Below are positions 1 through 5,143 of a DNA stretch of 5,229 nucleotides, in pieces (the first letter of the stretch is position 1; each line of letters opens with the position of its first letter). Source of the DNA: Pseudomonadota bacterium (GTDB lineage Bacteria; Pseudomonadota; Alphaproteobacteria; Sphingomonadales; Sphingomonadaceae); assembly GCA_023424095.1 (NCBI GenBank), contig JAFAEG010000064.1, forward strand, positions 1-5,229, written 5' to 3'. The notes beneath the pieces were generated by a model. It was not told the DNA's origin. It saw only the letters and a list, made by a program, of their open reading frames with translations, and did not search any database. A program made the translations under genes and the position numbers.

Positions 1-408
1 GTCGGCGATTCCACCGCCGCCGCGCGGGACCAATTGCTGGACTTCACGACCGGCGACCTGATCGATCTCGGCGGGATGGACGCGAACAGCGTCCTGGCCG
101 GGGTGCAGAGCTTCCAGCTGATCGCCAACGGCGCGGCCTTCACCGCGGCGGGCCAGCTTCGGATCACGCAGAATGGCACGACCGCGTTGATCGAGGGCGA
201 CAGCAATGGCGACGGCGCAGCGGATTTCACGATCGCGGTCACGGTCGCCGACGGCCATGCGCTGACCCGCAACGACTTCCTCGGTCTTGCTCCGCCCGCC
301 GCCGAGCCGCTGAAGCTAAAGGCGGATCCCGGGGAGTGGCTGGGGCAGGCGCATTTCGATTCCGGCCCGGAGATGCAGTTCATCCCGACCAGCGATCTGG
401 ACCTCTAG
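1..408 (+). CDS. RTX-type secreted protein, C-terminal part with serralysin-like (peptidase M10 C) domain
   Basis: The reading frame is open from the first base, so this is the 3' end (135 residues) of a larger gene that begins outside the window. Residues 12-30 (LLDFTTGDLIDLGGMDANS) match the 'DxxxDFxxGDxIDLsgmDAN' segment that follows the glycine-rich nonapeptide repeats in serralysin C-terminal domains. Residues 51-92 continue the fold, with AGQLRI and an EF-hand-like loop DSNGDGAAD at about residues 67-75, then ADF and a closing DFLGL at 92-96. Proteins with this domain are exported by type I secretion (an ABC/MFP/TolC channel that reads an uncleaved C-terminal signal) and bind calcium outside the cell. 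No catalytic domain is visible here, so protease, lipase or adhesin cannot be decided. The family usually stops soon after DFxxL; here 39 further residues follow, ending in SDLDL, an acidic-hydrophobic end loosely like type I signals. The gene converges on the MoxR gene. Confidence 0.8.
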   Translation, partial: VGDSTAAARDQLLDFTTGDLIDLGGMDANSVLAGVQSFQLIANGAAFTAAGQLRITQNGTTALIEGDSNGDGAADFTIAVTVADGHALTRNDFLGLAPPAAEPLKLKADPGEWLGQAHFDSGPEMQFIPTSDLDL

Positions 409-410
409 AC

Positions 411-434
411 GGGGAAGCGGGCGCTCAATTCCCC
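411..434. terminator. Possible weak bidirectional hairpin between convergent genes
   Basis: GGGGAA at 411-416 pairs perfectly with TTCCCC at 429-434 around a 12-nt loop, in the 16-bp gap between the RTX stop codon and the MoxR stop codon and just into the MoxR 3' end. The position suits shared termination of two converging transcripts. The stem is only 6 bp and no T-run follows on either strand, so it is at best a weak intrinsic terminator and could be chance. Confidence 0.2.
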
Positions 435-1267
435 CGGCGGCTCATGAAGGCCAGCCGTTCGAACAGCATCACGTCCTGCTCGTTCTTCAGCAGCGCGCCG
501 TGCAACGGCGGGATCGCCTTGCTGGGATCGCGCGACTGCAGGACCTCAAGCGGCATATCCTCGTGCAGGATCAGCTTCAGCCAGTCGATCAGCTCGCTAG
601 TCGACGGCTTCTTCTTCAGCCCCGGCACCTCGCGCACCTGGTAGAACACGTCCATCGCCTTCGAAACCAGCATCTGCTGGATGCCGGGGAAGTGGACGTC
701 GATGATCCGCTGCATCGTCTCCCGCTCGGGGAAGGCGATGTAATGGAAGAAGCAGCGGCGCAGGAACGCGTCCGGCAGTTCCTTTTCGTTGTTCGAGGTG
801 ATGACCACGATCGGCCGTTCGACCGCCTTCACCGTCTCATGCGTCTCGTAGACGTCGAAGCTCATCCGATCGAGTTCCTGCAGCAGGTCGTTCGGGAATT
901 CGATGTCGGCCTTGTCGATCTCGTCGATCAGCAGGACGGGGAGCTGGGGCGAGGTGAACGCCTCCCAGAGCTTGCCGCGCTTGATGTAGTTGGAAATGTC
1001 GTGGACGCGCTCGTCGCCGAGCTGGCCGTCGCGGAGGCGGGCCACGGCGTCATATTCATACAGGCCCTGATGCGCCTTGGTCGTGGACTTGATGTGCCAT
1101 TCGATCAGCGGCGCCCCGACCGCGGCCGCAATCTCGTGCGCGAGCACGGTCTTGCCGGTGCCGGGCTCGCCCTTGACGAGCAAAGGCCGCCGCAATTTCA
1201 CGGCGGCATTGACCGCGACCTTCAGGTCGTCGGTGGCGACATAATTGGCGGTGCCTTCGAAACGCAT
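425..1267 (-). CDS. MoxR-family AAA+ ATPase
   Basis: This is a 280-aa cytoplasmic AAA+ ATPase of the MoxR group, which uses ATP hydrolysis to remodel or activate protein complexes, classically with a VWA-domain partner. Visible motifs are Walker A GEPGTGKT (33-40), Walker B LLIDEID (112-118), sensor-1 region VITSNNEKE (155-163) and the arginine-finger region DAFLRRC (166-172). Family signatures such as EWHIKSTTKAHQGLYEYDAV, DISNYIKRGKLWEAF, FPNDLLQELDRM and GLKKKPSTSELIDWLK are intact, and the length is normal. The start was set at the ATG giving MRFEGTANYVATDDLK, the conserved N-terminus. The frame stays open upstream to a GTG at 1357, but that extra 30-residue leader is low-complexity (AAAPSPAYAAG) and overlaps the preceding gene. 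No clear Shine-Dalgarno precedes the chosen ATG. It lies 50 bp downstream of the 221-aa gene and is probably co-transcribed with it. No VWA gene follows; the next gene converges. Confidence 0.93.
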   Translation of the reverse strand: MRFEGTANYVATDDLKVAVNAAVKLRRPLLVKGEPGTGKTVLAHEIAAAVGAPLIEWHIKSTTKAHQGLYEYDAVARLRDGQLGDERVHDISNYIKRGKLWEAFTSPQLPVLLIDEIDKADIEFPNDLLQELDRMSFDVYETHETVKAVERPIVVITSNNEKELPDAFLRRCFFHYIAFPERETMQRIIDVHFPGIQQMLVSKAMDVFYQVREVPGLKKKPSTSELIDWLKLILHEDMPLEVLQSRDPSKAIPPLHGALLKNEQDVMLFERLAFMSRRGN

Positions 1268-1317
1268 CCCAGCCGCATAAGCGGGGGAGGGAGCAGCGGC
1301 AAGCTGGGCGCGGTGGC

Positions 1318-1983
1318 TCAGTCCCGTGCTTGGGCGCGGGCGTGGAGCAGATCCCACATGCCGCGATGCTGCACCGCGACCTGTTCGGCGCCGAACAGCA
1401 TGGCACGGCGGAAGGAGAAGGTGTCGCCCAGCGCGTCGGCGACGCTGGCCATCGCCTCCGGCTTGCCGGCGGTCCAGGGCGGGGGAATGTCGGCGCCGAA
1501 CTTGGCGGCGGCGGCGTCAAGCAGCTTGCGGATCGCGGCCCAATCGCCCGCGACGCCCATCGCCGCGCCGAGCGCGCAACCGCGCCGTTCGGACTGGGCT
1601 AGCGTCAGCACGGCGTTGCGCTGCATCGAAATGGCCGATTCGCTGCCCGCGCCGGGCGTCGCCGGCACCGGGCCGGCGCGAACCGCGAGATTGGCGAGAT
1701 AAGTGCGTTCGCGGGCAAAGGAATCGGATGCCTCGGCCAGCCAGGCGCGCGCCTCCGACTCGACATTGCGGGCCGCGACCAGTTCGATCACGCCGGGATA
1801 ACGGCCGTGCAGCGCACAGAGGAAATGGATGGCGTCGGCCAGGTTGCGGCCGGCCGAGGGGCCCTCAAGCAGTTCGCCGCCATGGGCATAGCGATGCCCA
1901 AAGCTGCCATGGTCGCGAATCGCGGCGACGAGCAATGTACCGGCTTGCGGTACAGCCATGTCCTCCAGCGGAACCGAAGCCAT
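1318..1983 (-). CDS. Conserved protein of unknown function upstream of moxR (DUF6975-like)
   Basis: This is a 221-aa protein with no signal peptide, membrane segment or known catalytic motif; it looks soluble and largely alpha-helical. Blocks that seem conserved in sphingomonad relatives I recall are VPQAGTL (11-17), ADAIHFLCALHGRYPGV (49-65), LAQSERRGCALGAAMG (128-143) and the C-terminal stretch around RAMLFGAEQ and HRGMWDLL (193-213). From memory such proteins are assigned to a domain of unknown function (DUF6975), but I cannot verify that label here. The ATG at 1983 was chosen because GGGAG lies 8 nt upstream; an in-frame upstream start at 2016 has less support. The gene precedes moxR by 50 bp on the same strand, so a shared transcript and a shared role, perhaps as client or cofactor of the ATPase, are reasonable inferences. 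Its function is not known. Confidence 0.82.
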   Translation of the reverse strand: MASVPLEDMAVPQAGTLLVAAIRDHGSFGHRYAHGGELLEGPSAGRNLADAIHFLCALHGRYPGVIELVAARNVESEARAWLAEASDSFARERTYLANLAVRAGPVPATPGAGSESAISMQRNAVLTLAQSERRGCALGAAMGVAGDWAAIRKLLDAAAAKFGADIPPPWTAGKPEAMASVADALGDTFSFRRAMLFGAEQVAVQHRGMWDLLHARAQARD

Positions 1984-2023
1984 AAAGAGATCTCCCGGCG
2001 GCCAACGTGGCCCCAAAGCCGTC

Positions 2024-2054
2024 TTTATCGCCCGGAGCGTAAAAGGGAGGTAAA
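2024..2054 (-). promoter_or_regulatory. Candidate promoter for the 221-aa gene and moxR
   Basis: In the 98-bp gap upstream of the 221-aa gene, the minus strand reads TTTACC (2054-2049), a 19-nt spacer, and GATAAA (2029-2024). This is a loose match to -35/-10 boxes, the spacer is long, and the -10 ends 40 nt before the start codon. It is the only AT-richer stretch in the gap and would let this gene and moxR be transcribed independently of the genes upstream. The evidence is weak. Confidence 0.22.
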
Positions 2055-2081
2055 GCCCCGCCGTTCCCGATCACTGTGCGG

Positions 2082-2537
2082 TTAGCGGTTTTCCGGGCTG
2101 AGACAGTCCAGATCCGCCGCCGGCCGGCCCGCGCCCATCCGCGACAGCAAAGCGCGTGCAGCCTCCTCGCTGGTGCCGTCGGGGAAGCGCACCGTCACCG
2201 CTTTGACCGTCTCGCTGTCCTGAACGGCGAAGGCATAAGCGCCGTCAGCATAAGCGGAGAAGGTCACGGCCCCGGCCTCGAAGGGATGCGAGTGGCCGGT
2301 CGGGCGAGTCCGCGAGCCATTTTCGGTGATGACCACTTCGCCGGCCGGCGTCGTGACCCGGTAGGTGCCGAACACGTCGTTGATGAAGATCTCGCCCGGC
2401 CAGTCGGCGCGGACCGTTTCGCCTGCCACCATGGCGAGCGTGAAGCGGGTTCCGCAAAGGTTGCCGGGCCCGCTCGCCCGCGGCGGCGTCCAGTCCGGCG
2501 GCGGTGGGATCAGCGCGGAGAGTGTCAGCAGCAGCAT
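2082..2537 (-). CDS. Hypothetical protein, probably exported, with two cysteines
   Basis: This is a 151-aa protein that I do not recognise as a named family. The N-terminus MLLLTLSALI is hydrophobic but short and lacks the usual basic residues, and is followed by a proline-rich linker PPPPDWTPP (11-19). This suggests a short or degenerate Sec signal and a periplasmic or surface location. The rest (about 27-120) alternates polar and hydrophobic residues in beta-strand style, with LCGTRF at 27-32, FGTYRVTTPAGEVVITENG at 56-74 and GAVTFSAYADGAYAFAV at 89-105. There are only two cysteines, Cys28 and Cys145, near opposite ends, which would suit a disulfide in an exported protein. A stop codon lies two codons upstream of the ATG, so the start cannot move upstream in this frame. 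A GGGGG run 7 nt before the ATG is the likely ribosome binding site and lies inside an inverted repeat. The gene follows the dehydrogenase by 72 bp on the same strand. Confidence 0.72.
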   Translation of the reverse strand: MLLLTLSALIPPPPDWTPPRASGPGNLCGTRFTLAMVAGETVRADWPGEIFINDVFGTYRVTTPAGEVVITENGSRTRPTGHSHPFEAGAVTFSAYADGAYAFAVQDSETVKAVTVRFPDGTSEEAARALLSRMGAGRPAADLDCLSPENR

Positions 2538-2538
2538 G

Positions 2539-2600
2539 GTTCAGCCCCCGATAAGCGATGTAACACTGTATCGGGGGATTGAACTTGCCGGGGGCTGAAC
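2539..2600 (-). repeat. Triple GTTCA..CCCCCG motif forming two alternative hairpins over a ribosome binding site
   Basis: This is the 72-bp spacer between the dehydrogenase stop and the start of the small exported protein. On the minus strand the motif GTTCAGCCCCCG (2600-2589) is followed by GTTCAATCCCCCG (2584-2572) and by the inverted copy CGGGGGCTGAAC (2550-2539). The inverted copy pairs perfectly over 12 bp with the first copy (38-nt loop). Alternatively it pairs with the second copy over 9 bp (2545-2553 with 2569-2577) plus 5 bp (2539-2543 with 2580-2584), around a 1x2 internal loop and a 15-nt apical loop. The two structures exclude each other, and both bury the GGGGG that lies 7 nt before the ATG at 2537. 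There is no T-run, so it is not a classic terminator. It may control translation of the exported protein, stabilise the 3' end of the dehydrogenase mRNA, or bind a regulator as DNA. Confidence 0.6.
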
Positions 2601-2609
2601 GGCTCTGGC

Positions 2610-4040
2610 TCAGCCCAGCTTGGCGATCACGTCCCCGAACAGGGCCTCGTCGCTCGGCAATTCCTTCGGCGTCGCCAGCGGCTTGGAGACCCAGGTCTCG
2701 TTGATCAGGTCGCGCCAGTTGATGTTGTTGCTGGTGCCGGTGCCGCCCCACGAGCCGCAGCCCAGGGAGAAGGTCTGGCGCATGCCGTTCCACAAATTGC
2801 CGCTGTTCGACGCGGCTTGCGGCTGATTCACCATCACGCGCGAGGTCTTGGTCGCCTCGGCCAGCTTCATGATATTCTCGGCCGAACGCGAATAGATGCC
2901 GCAGCTATGGCCCTGGCCCTGATAGGCCTGGATGCGGTTGGTGAGGTCGATCGCCTCGTCAATATCCTTCACCCGGTAGAGCGCCATCGTGACCGTCAGC
3001 TTCTCGCCCGAGAAAGGATGGTCCGGGCCGGCGCCCGTTTCCGGGACGATGAAGAATTTTGTGCCTTCCGGAATGTCGAACCCGGCAATGCTGGCGATGT
3101 TCGCGGCCGGCTGCGCGACGACCTTCGCGTTCAGCGTCCCGTCGATCCACAAAACCGCCTGCAGCTTCGCCTTCTGCTCGGCGTCGAGCACCAGCCCGCC
3201 TTTTTCCTGCAGCTTGGCGAGCATCGCGTCATGGATGGCGTCGACCAGCACGACGGCATTGTCCGACGAACAGGACGCGGCCTCGTCCAAAGTCTTGGAG
3301 ATGCGGATCTTCTCCGCCGCCTCGTCGAGGTCCGCGGTCTCGTCCACGGTGATCACCGCATTGCCCGCGCCGACGCCCAGCGCCGGGGTGCCGCTGGCAT
3401 AAGCCGCCTTCACCATCGGCGCGCCGCCGGTGGCGAGGATGCGGTCGCACTGGCGCATCAGTTCGTTGGTCTTGTCGAGGCTCGGCACCTCGATCGCGAT
3501 CACCAGATCGGCCGGCGCACCCATCGCCTCGAGCGCAGCGCGCATCTTGTCCACGACCAGCTTGTTGGTGAGCTTCGCCCGCGGGTGCGGCGCGATGATG
3601 ATCGCGTTGCGGCCCTTCACCGCGTTGATCGCCTTGATCACCGGCGTCGCTTCCGGGTTGGTCGAGGGCGACAGCGCCCCGATCACGCCGACCGGCTTGG
3701 CCAGCACGACGATCTCGCGCTCCGGATATTCGGCGATCACGCCGACCGAGACGTCGTCGATAATGTCCATCAGCGCCGCACGGGTCTTGCGGAAGATTTT
3801 CAGATATTTGCCGTCATAATTGCCGAGCTGGGTCTCCTCGACCGTGTGCCGGGCAATCTCCTCGGCAACGCCGGGACGGGCGACGGCCCAGACCATCGCG
3901 CGGATCAATTCGTCGACGCGTTCCTGGCTCGCATGCTCGATCTGCGCCTGCGCCGCGCGGCTGCGCTCGATCAGGGCGGCGATCTCCGCCGCCGCCTGCG
4001 CCTGCTCGTCGCTCGCGAAAATCCGTTCCTGCACGCCCAT
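2610..4040 (-). CDS. CoA-acylating aldehyde dehydrogenase (SauS/EutE/AdhE-N type)
   Basis: This is a 476-aa cytoplasmic enzyme of the aldehyde dehydrogenase superfamily, CoA-acylating branch: aldehyde + CoA + NAD(P)+ to acyl-CoA + NAD(P)H. Branch markers are SPSTNPEATP (124-133), APHPRAK (150-156, where ordinary dehydrogenases have a lysine-containing nucleotide site), ATGGAPMV (203-210), GVGAGN (222-227), the catalytic Cys257 in EAASCSSDN, GHSCGIYS (377-384) and SLGCGSWGGTGTSNN (425-439). The length is that of a stand-alone enzyme; there is no iron alcohol dehydrogenase domain as in AdhE. It resembles sulfoacetaldehyde dehydrogenase (acylating), SauS, most closely in my memory, but no sulfoacetate transport or sulfoacetyl-CoA synthesis genes are visible, so the substrate is open. 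The ATG at 4040 has AAGGA 7 nt upstream; the GTG just before it would leave only 4 nt. It is divergent from the fumarylacetoacetase and is the first of the minus-strand genes. Confidence 0.9.
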   Translation of the reverse strand: MGVQERIFASDEQAQAAAEIAALIERSRAAQAQIEHASQERVDELIRAMVWAVARPGVAEEIARHTVEETQLGNYDGKYLKIFRKTRAALMDIIDDVSVGVIAEYPEREIVVLAKPVGVIGALSPSTNPEATPVIKAINAVKGRNAIIIAPHPRAKLTNKLVVDKMRAALEAMGAPADLVIAIEVPSLDKTNELMRQCDRILATGGAPMVKAAYASGTPALGVGAGNAVITVDETADLDEAAEKIRISKTLDEAASCSSDNAVVLVDAIHDAMLAKLQEKGGLVLDAEQKAKLQAVLWIDGTLNAKVVAQPAANIASIAGFDIPEGTKFFIVPETGAGPDHPFSGEKLTVTMALYRVKDIDEAIDLTNRIQAYQGQGHSCGIYSRSAENIMKLAEATKTSRVMVNQPQAASNSGNLWNGMRQTFSLGCGSWGGTGTSNNINWRDLINETWVSKPLATPKELPSDEALFGDVIAKLG

Positions 4041-4135
4041 CACTCAATCCTTCGTTCAAGCAATTCTTGCCGCTGCACCTAGTCATGGGGCCAGCGAAAT
4101 GCCAGTCAGCCGGAACACGTTTCGAAGGGATTTTC
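4041..4135. promoter_or_regulatory. Divergent intergenic region with candidate dyad
   Basis: These 95 bp separate the start codons of the dehydrogenase (left, minus) and the fumarylacetoacetase (right, plus), so promoters for both should lie here or overlap the gene starts. Ribosome binding sites are clear on both sides: AAGGA on the minus strand at 4052-4048 and AAGGGA on the plus strand at 4125-4130. A 13-bp imperfect palindrome CAAGCAATTCTTG (one mismatched pair) lies at 4057-4069, placed where a repressor could block the dehydrogenase. I found no convincing -35/-10 pair on either strand. Confidence 0.4.
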
Positions 4136-5143
4136 ATGAAGCTCGGTTCGCTCAAGTCCGGCCGCGATGGCCGCCTGGTCGTGGTCAGCGACGATCTCGC
4201 CTGGTGCGCGGACGCGACCCACATCGCGCCGACCCTGCAGGCCGCGCTCGACGATTGGGACGCGCTGGCCCCCGCGCTGGAACTGCTCGCCACCGATTTG
4301 CAGCATGAAGCGATCCCGATGATGCGCTTCCACGAGCGTTCAGCCGACGCGCCCTTGCCGCGCGCTTATCAGTGGGCGGACGGCTCCGCTTATGTGAACC
4401 ACGTCGCGCTCGTGCGGCAGGCGCGCGGCGCGGAGATGCCGGAAAGCTTCTGGACCGACCCGTTAATGTATCAGGGCGCGTCCGACGAGATGCTGGGCGC
4501 CCGCGACCCGATCCCGCTCGCCGACGAGGCCTGGGGCTGCGACCTCGAGGCGGAAATCATCATCGTCACCGGCGACGTGCCGCGCGGCGTCTCCCGCGAA
4601 GAGGCGCTGGGCCACATCAAGCTGATCGGCCTCGTCAACGACGTGTCTTTACGCAACCTCATCCCTGCCGAGCTCGCCAAGGGCTTCGGCTTCGTCCAGT
4701 CCAAGCCCGCCTCGGCTCTGTCACCCGTCCTTGTCACGCCCGACGCGCTCGGCGACGCCTGGCGGGACGGCAAGCTGCACGGCGTGCTGAAGGTCGACCT
4801 GAACGGCCAGGCGTTCGGCAGGGCGGATGCGGGCGAGGACATGACCTTCGATTTCGGCACTTTGGTCGCCCATCTCGCCAAAACCCGCAATCTGGGCGCT
4901 GGAACGATCATCGGCTCCGGCACCGTCTCCAACCGCGATGCCGACGGCGGCCCCGGCAAGCCGGTGGATCGCGGCGGTCGCGGCTATTCCTGCCTGGCCG
5001 AAGTCCGCACCGTCGAAACCATCCTCGACGGCACGGCGGCGACGCCGTTCCTGAAGGCCGGCGATACGGTTCGGATCTGGATGGAGGACAGCGCCGGCCA
5101 CTCCATCTTCGGCGCGATCGAACAAATGGTGAAGGCCGCTTAG
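4136..5143 (+). CDS. fahA: Fumarylacetoacetate hydrolase (fumarylacetoacetase), bacterial FahA type
   Basis: This is a 335-aa cytoplasmic metal-dependent hydrolase of the FAH family, which splits the C-C bond of fumarylacetoacetate into fumarate and acetoacetate, the last step of tyrosine/homogentisate catabolism. An N-terminal domain (about 1-75, starting MKLGSLKSGRDGRLVVVS) precedes the catalytic FAH domain. Visible hallmarks are LPRAYQWADGSAYVNHV (74-90), FWTDPLMYQGASD (105-117), expected metal ligands Glu138 and Glu140 in DLEAE and Asp169 in VNDVSLRN, IPAELAKGFGFVQSKP (176-191), DMTFDFG (235-241) and IGSGTVSN (259-266). These blocks are very close to the Shewanella/Pseudomonas-type FahA I remember, which makes true fumarylacetoacetase more likely than a generic acylpyruvase. 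The ATG at 4136 was chosen because AAGGGA lies 5 nt upstream and the family N-terminus is MKLxS; an in-frame start at 4067 would add 23 unlike residues. The usual partners maiA and hmgA are not in view. Two rare TTA codons occur (4463 and 4649). Confidence 0.9.
   Translation: MKLGSLKSGRDGRLVVVSDDLAWCADATHIAPTLQAALDDWDALAPALELLATDLQHEAIPMMRFHERSADAPLPRAYQWADGSAYVNHVALVRQARGAEMPESFWTDPLMYQGASDEMLGARDPIPLADEAWGCDLEAEIIIVTGDVPRGVSREEALGHIKLIGLVNDVSLRNLIPAELAKGFGFVQSKPASALSPVLVTPDALGDAWRDGKLHGVLKVDLNGQAFGRADAGEDMTFDFGTLVAHLAKTRNLGAGTIIGSGTVSNRDADGGPGKPVDRGGRGYSCLAEVRTVETILDGTAATPFLKAGDTVRIWMEDSAGHSIFGAIEQMVKAA

Noticed and set aside
500..1702. A 400-codon open frame on the plus strand opposite moxR and the 221-aa gene
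   Set aside because: Its protein is rich in Arg, His, Asp and Val with no family motifs. It lies antisense to two genes with clear motifs or ribosome binding site and fits the usual stop-poor shadow in GC-rich DNA.
2551..2577. Possible TetR-type operator or promoter around TGTAACACTGTA in the exported-protein spacer
   Set aside because: The halves do not form a good palindrome and no paired -35/-10 boxes at usual spacing could be fitted; the region is better explained as the loop and arms of the hairpins.
2245..2793. A 182-codon minus-strand frame spanning the dehydrogenase end, the spacer and the exported-protein gene
   Set aside because: It overlaps both genes in another frame, shows Arg/Gly/Asp-rich low-complexity sequence and crosses the structured spacer; it is best explained as a shadow.
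2817..4082. A 421-codon open frame on the plus strand opposite the aldehyde dehydrogenase
   Set aside because: It mirrors the dehydrogenase codons, is dominated by Arg/Asp/His, has no recognisable domain and no good ribosome binding site; the opposite strand carries the complete, motif-rich enzyme.
4067..4135. Upstream start adding 23 residues to the fumarylacetoacetase
   Set aside because: The added residues do not resemble family N-termini, and a good AAGGGA sits 5 nt before the ATG at 4136, which gives the expected MKLGSL start.
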